Positions 23,739-32,004 of a stretch of DNA of 32,107 nt are shown one piece after another. This DNA is from Phycisphaerae bacterium (GTDB taxonomy: Bacteria > Planctomycetota > Phycisphaerae > Phycisphaerales > UBA1924). Both the position numbers and the translations under genes were made by a program. Location of the stretch: assembly GCA_014192545.1 (NCBI GenBank), contig BJHL01000014.1, forward strand, positions 1 through 32,107, in the 5' to 3' direction. The notes beneath the pieces are model-generated. The model saw only the letters and a program-made list of their open reading frames with translations. It did not search any database and was not told the origin of the DNA. Each line of letters opens with the position of its first letter. The first letter of the stretch is position 1.

Positions 23739-25719
23739 ACGCCTCCTGCGGAATCGTCACGTTCCCCACGTTCTTCATCCGCTTCTTGCCTTCCTTCTGC
23801 TTCTCCAGCAGCTTGCGTTTCCGGCTGATATCCCCGCCGTAGCACTTGGCAAGCACGTCCTTGCGGAAGCTCTTGATCGTCTCGCGCGCGATGATCTTCC
23901 CGCCGATTGCCGCTTGCACCGGAATTTCGAATTGGTGCCGCGGAATTTGGTCCTTGAGCTTGCTGCACAACTGCCGCCCGCGTTGCTCGGCACGATCTCG
24001 GTGCACAATCGTCGCAAGCGCTTCAACCGGATCGCCGTTGATCAAGATATCCAGCCGCACCAGGTTGTCGTTGCGATACGTGATGACTTCATAGTCCATC
24101 GTGCCGTAACCACTGGTCAGACCCTTCATCTTGTCAAAGAAGTCGTAGATGATTTCCGCCAGCGGAATCTCAAACTGAATCGTCTCGCGCGACGCGCTCA
24201 CAAAACTCTGCGCCTGATACGTCGCCCGCCGATCCAGACACAACTTCATGATGTCGCCGATGTACTGCTTGGGCAGCATGATCTCCAGCTTGCAAATCGG
24301 CTCGCGAATCTCGACGATATTGCCCTGGTTGGGCAAGTCGCCGGGGTTGTGCACTTCCAGAAGTTGGTGCCCCGCCGGCACCTCGCGCCAGAACGCACTC
24401 GACGGATCAACCGGCTTCAAAGCCTGCCCGTTTGCGCCCGTCATCGTGTCGGTGCCTCGCACCAGCACGTGATACGACACGGTCGGCGCAGTCTGCACAA
24501 TCTCCACATCACCCTCGCGCTCCAAGCGCTCTTGAATGATGTCCATATGCAAAAGCCCCAAAAATCCGCAGCGATAGCCAAAGCCCAAAGCCTCACTATG
24601 CACCGGCGCAAACGTGAATGATGAGTCATTGAGGCTCAACTTCTCAACCGCATCGCGCAATTCTTCAAAGTCGCTGCCGTCGCCGTCTTCGCTCGTCGCC
24701 GGATAAAAATCACAGAACACCACCTGCCGAGGCGGCTGATATCCCGCGAGCGCTTCCTCCGCCGGATGCATGTCCAGCGTGATGGTGTCGCCGATGCGAA
24801 CGTCCTTGAGCGAGCGAATCGCCGCGACGATGTACGCCGTTTCGCCAGGCCCAATCTCGCCGCCTTCGACGCGCACAGGCTTGGGCGTCATCTTGCCAAT
24901 GTCCGTCACTTGGAACGTGGTGCCCACGCCCATCATGCGAATCTTGTCGCCAACCTTGAGTTTGCCGTCAAACACACGGGCATAGACAATCACGCCGCGG
25001 TAATCGTCATACACCGCATCGAAAATCAGCGCCCGCAATTTTTCCGTCAACGGCTTACGCGGCGCTGGAAACTTCTCGCAAATCGCTGCCAGCAAATCCG
25101 GAATGCCGATGCCGCTCTTTGCAGAAACCAGCAGGCATTCTTCAGCCTTGAACCCCAGCGTCTGCTCGATTTCCATCGCCACGTCATCGGGCTTCGCACC
25201 GGGCAAGTCAATCTTGTTGATCACCGGAATGATCGTCAGATTCTCGTTCACCGCCAGATACGCATTTACCAGCGTCTGCGCCTGCACGCCCTGCGTCGAG
25301 TCCACCACGAGAATCGCACCCTCACACGCCTTGAGCGCGCGCGAAACTTCGTAATTGAAGTCCACGTGTCCAGGCGTATCGATGAAATTCATCATGTACA
25401 AATCGCCGTGGGCCTCGGGCTTCTCGCCCTTCTTGGTCTTGTGCCCACCGGCGTCATCCACCGTCTCGTAATCGTTCTCGAGCTCATCCTTGCTGTCACC
25501 AGACTTGTGCCGGTGAAAGACCGTCACCGCACTGGCCTTAATGGTGATGCCCCGCTCGCGCTCGATATCCATCGAGTCCAGAATCTGGTCCTTCGCCTCG
25601 CGCGCAGAGACGGCGTTGGTCGCTTGCAGCAACCTGTCAGCCAGAGTGCTCTTGCCGTGGTCGATGTGCGCGATGATGCTGAAATTGCGAATGAACTTGG
25701 GGTCAGGCTTTGCAGGCAT
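23710..25719 (-). CDS. lepA: Elongation factor 4 (LepA), back-translocating GTPase
   Basis: A 669-residue ribosome-associated GTPase. The order of parts is: P-loop AHIDHGKST (17-25), switch I ERERGITIKA, DTPGH (about 114-118), NKIDLPGAKPD, the SAKSGIGI block, then EF-G-like domains and the LepA-specific C-terminal domain. The latter includes DILINGDPVEAL, RAEQRGRQLCSKLKDQIPRHQFEIPVQAAIGGKIIAR and KCYGGDISRKRKLLEKQKEGKKRMK. Between switch I and DTPGH there is an insertion of about 30 charged residues (about 72-105, KSGDSKDELENDY then ETVDDAGGHKTKKGEK) that E. coli LepA lacks. The stop lies inside the 3' end of the convergent DUF2809 gene. A decayed copy of its first codons is found 2.2 kb upstream. 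Confidence 0.98.
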   Translation of the reverse strand: MPAKPDPKFIRNFSIIAHIDHGKSTLADRLLQATNAVSAREAKDQILDSMDIERERGITIKASAVTVFHRHKSGDSKDELENDYETVDDAGGHKTKKGEKPEAHGDLYMMNFIDTPGHVDFNYEVSRALKACEGAILVVDSTQGVQAQTLVNAYLAVNENLTIIPVINKIDLPGAKPDDVAMEIEQTLGFKAEECLLVSAKSGIGIPDLLAAICEKFPAPRKPLTEKLRALIFDAVYDDYRGVIVYARVFDGKLKVGDKIRMMGVGTTFQVTDIGKMTPKPVRVEGGEIGPGETAYIVAAIRSLKDVRIGDTITLDMHPAEEALAGYQPPRQVVFCDFYPATSEDGDGSDFEELRDAVEKLSLNDSSFTFAPVHSEALGFGYRCGFLGLLHMDIIQERLEREGDVEIVQTAPTVSYHVLVRGTDTMTGANGQALKPVDPSSAFWREVPAGHQLLEVHNPGDLPNQGNIVEIREPICKLEIMLPKQYIGDIMKLCLDRRATYQAQSFVSASRETIQFEIPLAEIIYDFFDKMKGLTSGYGTMDYEVITYRNDNLVRLDILINGDPVEALATIVHRDRAEQRGRQLCSKLKDQIPRHQFEIPVQAAIGGKIIARETIKSFRKDVLAKCYGGDISRKRKLLEKQKEGKKRMKNVGNVTIPQEAFMAVLDQGD

Positions 25720-25741
25720 TGGATGAGATAGTAGGAAAGCG

Positions 25742-25771
25742 CAAGCAAAAACGCACGTACAAACCGTGCGT
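25742..25771 (-). terminator. Terminator after adhesin-like gene A
   Basis: Minus strand: 7-bp stem ACGCACG/CGTGCGT (25751-25757 with 25765-25771), 7-base loop, then TTTTTGC. It lies about 50 bases after the stop of gene A and just before the lepA start. Confidence 0.85.
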
Positions 25772-25819
25772 TCTGCTCAGGCAAAACCCCAGCCCCTCCC
25801 CGTGCGGTGCGTCACTTCG

Positions 25820-27454
25820 CTACGGCAGTGGCGTCACAATCGTGTAATCGATCCGTACGCCATACACGAACAAATTACCCTCCGATTCACGCGGAATCGA
25901 CAACTCAACATCGTAGATGTACGTCCGCAGATCGATGGTCGCACTCGAAATCGAAGTATCCGTTCGCGTCTGCGTGCCCGAAGTTCCCGACGTGCTCACC
26001 GTCGCCATCGTCGTAAGCGTGTCCGGATTCACGTACGAGAACCGTCGCATTTTCGCCGTTGCATTGACATCTGCCGTGTCATCTGCCAAGACAACCACGC
26101 GCGTCACAACCGCGCCATCAGGCAACGACACTCCCGCCACCGCTCGACATGTGCCACCGAAGACATCTGTGTTCGAAATGCTCGTGGCAAAATTGCCCCA
26201 GATATACGCGCCATTGAAGATGATCTGAAAGTTTGTCGCGTTGATCCACAAGCTTCGTTCCGTCGCCGGAATCGCCAGCCCGCCCGACACCGTCACCACC
26301 CCGCTATCGCGCCCAATGGTCATGTGCGCCGCGCTCTCGACATCCGCTGCCCGCCCGCGAAACTCCAGGTTGTTCGTCGTGCCGTTGTATCGCATCAACA
26401 TCGCGTTGCTCGCCGTCGTGTTCTCCGCCAGCAGAATCTGACTCTGCGTATCCGTCACGTCAGGCGTCACCACAATACCGCCCAAAGACCCCCCACCCCG
26501 CACATGCAGCGGAGCCTCAGGCGCGCTCGTGCCAATGCCCACATCACCGTTGATCGTCATGCCCAGCGCAAACGTGTTCGCCGCATTCAGCCGAGGAATA
26601 TTGCTCGACAACCTCGCATCCGCCAGCGTCCCACTCGCCACATTGCTCGCGCTCAAGTTCACCAGCCCCGCCCCACTACCCGCAAAGCTCGCCGCAGTCA
26701 TCGCACCGCTAAACACGTTCGCGGCATTCAGCCTCGGCACGTTCGCGCTCAGCCGCGCATCAGCCAGCGTCCCACTCGCGACATTGCTCGCGTTCAAGTT
26801 CGTCACACCCGTGCCATCACCCACATGCGTCCCCGTCAGCGTCGTCGCACTCACGCCCCCCGTAAACGCGCTCGTCGCCGCGTTCAACCTCGGCACATTC
26901 GTACTCAGCCTCGCATCCGCCAACACCCCTGCGCTCAAGTTGCTCGCGCTGCTATAAAAACTCGCCGGCTGCCCATTCAAACTCGCCGCATTCGTCGCGC
27001 TCGCCGCAGTCTGCGCCGCTCCCGCCGTCGGTGCAAACGTCGCATAAGGCGTCGCCCCCACTTCAATCCTCGGTCCCAACGTCGTAAACCCCGCGTTGTT
27101 CGCACAGTTCAGCCCACTATCGCTGCGCACATCAATCTCCAAGAACCGTCGCTGCCCCGCAAACGCGTTCGCGCCAAAATCCAGCGTCGTCACAAATCGC
27201 CCCGCCGCCACCTGCACGTTGTCCGCGCACAACACACTGCCCACTTGCGCCCCGCCGCTCGCCGCATCAAACAACCGAAACCGCATGTCATGCAGCCCCG
27301 CCGCCGGCGTTCCGCCGCTAGCAAGTTCACCCTGAAAACTGAACGCTCCCGTAATCGGCTGCGCCCCCGCGCCACTCGCCATCATCAAGGCCGCCGAAAA
27401 ACCCAGCCCGCTCAACCCAAGTCCCAATCGACGCTGAAAAACGTTCGCAAACAT
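25820..27454 (-). CDS. Secreted tail-fibre/adhesin-like protein A
   Basis: A 544-residue exported protein. The signal peptide is MFANVFQRRLGLGLSGLGFS then AALMMASGAGAQ. A first domain of about 120 residues (FSFQGELASGGTPAAGLHDM, FRLFDAASGGAQVGS, GRFVTTLDFGANAF, RRFLEIDVRS, LGPRIEVGATPYA) is a common N-terminal module of surface proteins. Three copies of LADARLS.N.PRLNAA with variable spacers follow, then GDVGIGTSAPEAPLHVRG, a motif common in tail-fibre-like shafts, and a unique C-terminal head of about 190 residues. AAGGAG lies seven bases before the ATG. Residues 1-239 are identical by eye to protein B, and the C-termini are unrelated. It is likely surface-exposed and possibly trimeric; the binding target is unknown. 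Confidence 0.82.
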   Translation of the reverse strand: MFANVFQRRLGLGLSGLGFSAALMMASGAGAQPITGAFSFQGELASGGTPAAGLHDMRFRLFDAASGGAQVGSVLCADNVQVAAGRFVTTLDFGANAFAGQRRFLEIDVRSDSGLNCANNAGFTTLGPRIEVGATPYATFAPTAGAAQTAASATNAASLNGQPASFYSSASNLSAGVLADARLSTNVPRLNAATSAFTGGVSATTLTGTHVGDGTGVTNLNASNVASGTLADARLSANVPRLNAANVFSGAMTAASFAGSGAGLVNLSASNVASGTLADARLSSNIPRLNAANTFALGMTINGDVGIGTSAPEAPLHVRGGGSLGGIVVTPDVTDTQSQILLAENTTASNAMLMRYNGTTNNLEFRGRAADVESAAHMTIGRDSGVVTVSGGLAIPATERSLWINATNFQIIFNGAYIWGNFATSISNTDVFGGTCRAVAGVSLPDGAVVTRVVVLADDTADVNATAKMRRFSYVNPDTLTTMATVSTSGTSGTQTRTDTSISSATIDLRTYIYDVELSIPRESEGNLFVYGVRIDYTIVTPLP

Positions 27455-27466
27455 CCGGTGCTCCTT

Positions 27467-27511
27467 ATGCATGACGTGCGTGACCTGCAGGACATGCATG
27501 ACACGTGCGAC
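27467..27511. repeat. Five tandem 9-bp units in the leader of gene A
   Basis: Plus strand: ATGCATGAC, GTGCGTGAC, CTGCAGGAC, ATGCATGAC, ACGTGCGAC. On the gene's strand each unit is GTC plus a hexamer, three of which are perfect palindromes (ATGCAT, CTGCAG, ATGCAT). The array ends two bases from the AAGGAG ribosome-binding site, so it could affect both transcription and translation. Confidence 0.85.
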
Positions 27512-27551
27512 TAGCCCACATCAGCCATCAGCCGGACACCAACTTCCCAAA

Positions 27552-27578
27552 TTTATACATGCCTGTTCCCACTCGCAA
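27552..27578 (-). promoter_or_regulatory. Weak candidate promoter of adhesin-like gene A
   Basis: Minus strand: TATAAA (27552-27557) preceded 15 bases upstream by TTGCGA (27573-27578). It would give a leader of about 90 bases containing the 9-bp array. The same sequence occurs 4296 bases on, before gene B. Confidence 0.35.
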
Positions 27579-27674
27579 CCGCCGAGAACACCAGCAGTCC
27601 CACCCTCAGCACACCCATCACCCGCACGAACCCCCCACAAACCTCACAATTTCATCAGGTATCACGCAAATGCG

Positions 27675-27702
27675 TTTACAAACTCCCTCCCGCCGATACA
27701 TT
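27675..27702 (+). promoter_or_regulatory. Candidate promoter of the truncated sigma-factor gene
   Basis: TTTACA (27675-27680), 16-base spacer, TACATT (27697-27702), with the ATG only six bases after the -10 box, which implies a leaderless start. An identical site is at 31971-31998. Confidence 0.4.
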
Positions 27703-27708
27703 GCTGTC

Positions 27709-27846
27709 ATGTCCGCGCCGGATCAACCCCACGACCAGCCGACTCTCGCTCAGCCGCGCCCCGCCGCCGGCATGCTCACCCGCGCCTCACTTCTCTCGCG
27801 CGTCCGCTCCAGCGGCGACCCCGCCGCCTGGGCCGCTGCGAGATAG
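27709..27846 (+). pseudogene. 5' fragment of an ECF-type sigma-factor gene
   Basis: An ATG frame of 45 codons ending at TAG: a Pro/Gln-rich start, then MLTRASLLSRVRSSGDPAAW. The last part resembles the start of planctomycete ECF sigma factors, in which T(R/P)xSLLxRIRDxxDxxAW opens region 2. Here the frame collapses right after 'AAW' into AAR and a stop. It shares at least its first 34 codons exactly with the copy at 32005, which is probably the intact gene. No region 2-4 remains, so it cannot act as a sigma factor. Confidence 0.6.
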
Positions 27847-27920
27847 CTGCATCAGTGAGCGTCAAGCTCCTAGAAAGCCCTGAACTAGAAAGTACCAAAG
27901 ACGATGGCCTATGGCTCGCT

Positions 27921-28006
27921 TCACGCCGCAGGCGTGCTCTTGCCGTGATCGATGTGCGCGATGATCGAGCAATTGCAGATGAACTGTGCAGCGGGCTTTT
28001 GCAAGG
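27921..28006 (-). pseudogene. Decayed 5' fragment of lepA
   Basis: Read on the minus strand, the stretch gives AKPAAQFICNCSIIAHIDHG followed by KST, matching LepA residues 3-25 (AKPDPKFIRNFSIIAHIDHG, KST) with a few changes and a frameshift near the start. It runs into a stop soon after the P-loop. In DNA the core GCGCACATCGAYCACGGCAA is shared with the intact lepA 5' end. Nothing downstream in the frame looks like LepA. It lies about 100 bases from the stop of adhesin-like gene 2, as intact lepA lies 100 bases from gene A. Confidence 0.65.
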
Positions 28007-28108
28007 AAAGTCTGATGCATTCCAGGTGTAGGACCTCGACAGTGACGGTACCCGGATTGATCGGTTGCTTGCGAGCACCTTCTGTTGATCGTAATGCACA
28101 ACGCTTTC

Positions 28109-29860
28109 CTACCTATTTGTAGCGCGTATGTAGTATGACAATGCCGTTGTGTCCGACGAGTTGAGCTCGCGCGCCATGATTCGGTATGTGACCGTCAGCG
28201 AAGGGGGTAAACTCTCGTTGTCTTGAATGGTGATCGTCGCGTACGTGTCGGCACCTGCATCGCCGATGATTGTGTGCCGACGAATTTCGCCGAAGCCCGG
28301 CGTAAACTGATTGCGAGTGATTGCAAGCTCGACTGTGTTTGATCCCAACCCCGCGCCGTTGCGCATTTCAACCGTTGCCAAGAGAGCCACCCCACCAGCG
28401 GTTGACTCTAGCACGACATCAATCGAAGTAAGCGTCCTCCACGCCGTCGTGAGCTCCGTTCCCGCAGGATCAATGGTCCCTGTGGTTTGAGTAAATGCTT
28501 CGTCAAACAGCTCTGTTGCTGAGATTGACCCAGCGGGTAGTTGCACTGCCGCGTCGCCAGTTCCGGCATCGGATATCGTGACCCGCGTGTCGTTCGTCCC
28601 CGTACGCAGGCTCATGCCCACGCCTTCGGTGTAATACATGCCTGCGAGGAAGTTGCCGTTGGGCGAACCAAACGCAACGCCGCGCTCGCTCGCCGCAGGG
28701 CTCACGATCTGCACATAGTTCGCTGCGCTTCGCTCGAAGATCGCTGAAGTACTGCTGCCCGCAGTCACCGCGCCAGCCGAACCATCAAGCACGTGCAGGC
28801 GCGCCTCAGGAGTTGTCGTGCCGATGCCAAGGTCGCCAACGTTACTGAGTTTCATCGCGCTTGTGCTGCCAGGTGTGCCGACGACCAGTCCGTTTGTCGT
28901 GCCCGCGCCTAGACCAGTGACGCGAAGAGTTGCTTGGTCGGCAAGCCAGATAAGCTGCGCACCAGCGAGCACGGCGTTGGGATTCACCGCCGCCACGCCT
29001 GAGCCACCTGATTGCAGCCCAGTACCAAACGAGCCAGAACCGTTGCTAAACAGGTTGCCAGTGAACGTTGAAGTCGCTGCATTCAGCCGCGGAATGTTTG
29101 TGCTCAGCCGAGCGTCGGCGAGCGTGCCAGCGGCGATGCTCGACGCATCTGTATAAAAGCTCGCAGGCTGCCCGTTGAGATTTGTTGCGTTGCTCGCGGT
29201 GGTTGCGATTGTTGCACTGCTGGCGTTGCCATTGAGCGCACCAGTAAACGTCGGCGCAGTCACGCCGCTCGTGAACGTGTTCGCCGCATTCAGCCGCGGC
29301 ACATTCGTGCTCAGCCTCGCATCTGCAAGCGTGCCGGTGAGGTTGCTGGCAGCTTGATAGAAACTCGCGGGCTGACCATTGAGATTTGAAGCGTTGTTTG
29401 CGGTTGTCGCTGTCGTGGCGCTGGCTGCGGTTGTGGCCGTTGCGGCAGTTTGTGCAAAGCTCGCGGCTGGCACGCTTGTGATTGCCTGCCTTGGCCCAAG
29501 GGTCACAAACCCTACAGAGTTGTTGCACGCGGCGCCAGTGTCGGCTCGCACATCAAGCTCAAGAAATCTCCCAGGAACGGCAAACTGACTGCCGAAATCT
29601 AGCTGTACCAAGAATCGTCCATTGACGAGCGACACGTTATCGACGCAGAGCGTTGTGCCGAGCTGTGTCCCCGCGCTCGCCGCGTCATACAGGCGGAATC
29701 GCAAATCATGCAAACCGCTTGCGGGCGAACCACTATTCTGCAGCTCGCCTTGATATGTAAACGCCGTCGTGGTGGGCTGCCCCAGAGCAAAGGACGTAGG
29801 TCCCGCAGTGCCAGCGAGGTACGCCGCAATAAGACGAAAGATGTGGAAGGCGTGCTTCAA
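28109..29860 (-). CDS. Secreted tail-fibre/adhesin-like protein 2
   Basis: About 583 residues with the same design as A and B but diverged throughout: a signal-like N-terminus (FHIFRLIAAYLAGTAGPTSF), the N-terminal module (FTYQGELQNSGSPASGLHDL, FRLYDAASAGTQLG, GRFLVQLDFGSQF, RFLELDVRAD), and two LADARLSTN.PRLNAA units. Linkers rich in Ala/Thr/Asn, the shaft motif GDLGIGTTTPEARLHVLDG and an unrelated C-terminal domain ending TALSYYIRATNR follow. There is no ATG at the start; a TTG at 29860 with GGAG nine bases upstream is best. It begins 63 bases after the stop of gene B with no terminator between, so the two are likely co-transcribed. Downstream lies the lepA remnant. Confidence 0.78.
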   Translation of the reverse strand: MKHAFHIFRLIAAYLAGTAGPTSFALGQPTTTAFTYQGELQNSGSPASGLHDLRFRLYDAASAGTQLGTTLCVDNVSLVNGRFLVQLDFGSQFAVPGRFLELDVRADTGAACNNSVGFVTLGPRQAITSVPAASFAQTAATATTAASATTATTANNASNLNGQPASFYQAASNLTGTLADARLSTNVPRLNAANTFTSGVTAPTFTGALNGNASSATIATTASNATNLNGQPASFYTDASSIAAGTLADARLSTNIPRLNAATSTFTGNLFSNGSGSFGTGLQSGGSGVAAVNPNAVLAGAQLIWLADQATLRVTGLGAGTTNGLVVGTPGSTSAMKLSNVGDLGIGTTTPEARLHVLDGSAGAVTAGSSTSAIFERSAANYVQIVSPAASERGVAFGSPNGNFLAGMYYTEGVGMSLRTGTNDTRVTISDAGTGDAAVQLPAGSISATELFDEAFTQTTGTIDPAGTELTTAWRTLTSIDVVLESTAGGVALLATVEMRNGAGLGSNTVELAITRNQFTPGFGEIRRHTIIGDAGADTYATITIQDNESLPPSLTVTYRIMARELNSSDTTALSYYIRATNR

Positions 29861-29923
29861 GGTGGGAATCTCCAAGTCAGGACGTACAGGTAAAGCAAAC
29901 AGAGCGGTGAAAGTGGCGAGGGC

Positions 29924-31750
29924 CTACAAGGCAAACTTGATCGCAGCGATCTCAATCGGGCAACCGTCATCGCCCACCTTCAGCAACATGAAATCCGTCA
30001 CTGCCCCCGCAGCATTGCTCGTGAAGATTGTCGTGTAGTTAAACGGAGTCGTCTCGAACACGAAGCGCGCCTGGAAGGGCGTACGGGGATTCGCTACAAA
30101 ACCTGGCCACAGGCTCGCGGTGCTAGTGGGTGAGTAGCCCACTTGAAACTCAATAATATCAGAAATGGGCTCTGGCGAGTTCGTCAGCCGCGGGTTGTCC
30201 AGCACAGTCATATCAGTCCGCACGACAGTGCCGATGCGTAGGCGTGTGTCAACGCCTGTCGTCGCGGGAAGGTGATTGCGAAAGAGCGCGATAGGCGGGC
30301 GCTGATCACCCGGCGTGCTCACGACCTTGGTTGGAATGTTGCCATTGAGCCCATTAGATGGGTAGACCAGTGAAATTGACTCATAGACGCCCCCCGCATC
30401 CGCAGTCTGTGTGATCCACGAGACAGGCCTGACGCTCGCGAAGGTATAGGTCGCAACGACAACGTTCGTGGTGCTGTTAAGAACTTCGAGCACGAGCGGC
30501 AGGTTCGTGGCATTGCGATAGGCGTTGCGCCACGTCGCATCGCCCGAAAGCGGACGAAGAATCCGCACGGTTGTGTCTGCACTTGGGTTAAATATGATCG
30601 GCTCGGCGAGAAGCACGCCCGTCGATACGCCATTGACGACAACGCGCAGCCGCTGCGGGTTCTGCGTGCCGCCGCTGATGCCGGTTTGGTTTTGTGCCTG
30701 CAGCGCACTTTGCTGCGTGCTGCCATCGGGGAAGACAAAACCGCCAGTGCGAGAGCGCACTGCGCCGTTCACATCGAGCTTCTGTGTCGGTGCTGTCACT
30801 CCTATGCCCAGCTCGCCGCTGTCGCTGAGCACCATCGCCTCAGCAACGCTGATCGTGCCAAATGTCAGTCCGTTGCGCGCGCCAGCACCCGAACCCGTGA
30901 CGCGAAGCGTTGCTTTATCATTCACCCAGCCAAGCTCTGCGCGTACTGTCGGTGCACCATTGTTGGGCGCGACAAATCCTGCGCCTTGCGCTTGGATGCC
31001 TTGAGTGAAGGTACCCAGCGCGTCAAACCGAGGCACGTTCGCGCTCAGCCGCGCATCAGCCAGCGTCCCACTCGCGACATTGCTCGCGTTCAAGTTCGTC
31101 ACACCCGTGCCATCACCCACATGCGTCCCCGTCAGCGTCGTCGCACTCACGCCCCCCGTAAACGCGCTCGTCGCCGCGTTCAACCTCGGCACATTCGTAC
31201 TCAGCCTCGCATCCGCCAACACCCCTGCGCTCAAGTTGCTCGCGCTGCTATAAAAACTCGCCGGCTGCCCATTCAAACTCGCCGCATTCGTCGCGCTCGC
31301 CGCAGTCTGCGCCGCTCCCGCCGTCGGTGCAAACGTCGCATAAGGCGTCGCCCCCACTTCAATCCTCGGTCCCAACGTCGTAAACCCCGCGTTGTTCGCA
31401 CAGTTCAGCCCACTATCGCTGCGCACATCAATCTCCAAGAACCGTCGCTGCCCCGCAAACGCGTTCGCGCCAAAATCCAGCGTCGTCACAAATCGCCCCG
31501 CCGCCACCTGCACGTTGTCCGCGCACAACACACTGCCCACTTGCGCCCCGCCGCTCGCCGCATCAAACAACCGAAACCGCATGTCATGCAGCCCCGCCGC
31601 CGGCGTTCCGCCGCTAGCAAGTTCACCCTGAAAACTGAACGCTCCCGTAATCGGCTGCGCCCCCGCGCCACTCGCCATCATCAAGGCCGCCGAAAAACCC
31701 AGCCCGCTCAACCCAAGTCCCAATCGACGCTGAAAAACGTTCGCAAACAT
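29924..31750 (-). CDS. Secreted tail-fibre/adhesin-like protein B
   Basis: A 608-residue protein. Residues 1-239 (signal peptide, N-terminal module, first two LADARLS units) are identical to protein A. From the second LADARLSANVPR on, it differs: FDALGTFTQGIQAQGAGFVA, a shaft motif GELGIGVTAPTQKLDVNG, and a unique C-terminal region of about 250 residues containing FQVGYSPTSTASLWPGFVAN and ending PIEIAAIKFAL. The ATG has the same AAGGAG as A. It is the first gene of a likely B-2 operon and is divergent from the sigma-factor gene at 32005. It should be exported; the receptor or role is unknown. Confidence 0.82.
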   Translation of the reverse strand: MFANVFQRRLGLGLSGLGFSAALMMASGAGAQPITGAFSFQGELASGGTPAAGLHDMRFRLFDAASGGAQVGSVLCADNVQVAAGRFVTTLDFGANAFAGQRRFLEIDVRSDSGLNCANNAGFTTLGPRIEVGATPYATFAPTAGAAQTAASATNAASLNGQPASFYSSASNLSAGVLADARLSTNVPRLNAATSAFTGGVSATTLTGTHVGDGTGVTNLNASNVASGTLADARLSANVPRFDALGTFTQGIQAQGAGFVAPNNGAPTVRAELGWVNDKATLRVTGSGAGARNGLTFGTISVAEAMVLSDSGELGIGVTAPTQKLDVNGAVRSRTGGFVFPDGSTQQSALQAQNQTGISGGTQNPQRLRVVVNGVSTGVLLAEPIIFNPSADTTVRILRPLSGDATWRNAYRNATNLPLVLEVLNSTTNVVVATYTFASVRPVSWITQTADAGGVYESISLVYPSNGLNGNIPTKVVSTPGDQRPPIALFRNHLPATTGVDTRLRIGTVVRTDMTVLDNPRLTNSPEPISDIIEFQVGYSPTSTASLWPGFVANPRTPFQARFVFETTPFNYTTIFTSNAAGAVTDFMLLKVGDDGCPIEIAAIKFAL

Positions 31751-31762
31751 CCGGTGCTCCTT

Positions 31763-31807
31763 ATGCATGACGTGCGTGACCTGCAGGACATGCATGACAC
31801 GTGCGAC
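31763..31807. repeat. Five tandem 9-bp units in the leader of gene B
   Basis: This is identical to the array at 27467-27511 and has the same position relative to the start codon. Confidence 0.85.
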
Positions 31808-31970
31808 TAGCCCACATCAGCCATCAGCCGGACACCAACTTCCCAAATTTATACATGCCTGTTCCCACTCGCAACCGCCGAGAACACCAGCAGTCCCACC
31901 CTCAGCACACCCATCACCCGCACGAACCCCCCACAAACCTCACAATTTCATCAGGTATCACGCAAATGCG

Positions 31971-31998
31971 TTTACAAACTCCCTCCCGCCGATACATT
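31971..31998 (+). promoter_or_regulatory. Candidate promoter of the sigma-factor gene
   Basis: TTTACA, 16-base spacer, TACATT, with the ATG six bases further on. It is the second copy of the site at 27675-27702. Confidence 0.4.
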
Positions 31999-32004
31999 GC
32001 TGTC

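Larger units (their letters stand above)
26736..27811. repeat. Direct repeat, copy 1 (1076 bp shown)
   Basis: Every base I compared matches 31032-32107 at a constant offset of 4296. It covers the first ~239 codons of protein A, its leader and promoter, and the first 34 codons of a divergent sigma-factor gene. Identity begins at 26736 (the base before differs). The true right end is beyond 27811, because the second copy runs off the window. Confidence 0.97.

Noticed and set aside
25766..27514. 582-codon Arg/His-rich plus-strand open frame (and its twin 30686-31810)
   Set aside because: The extreme Arg content is what the reverse complement of Ala/Asn/Leu-rich repeats gives; the other strand encodes the signal-peptide proteins A and B.
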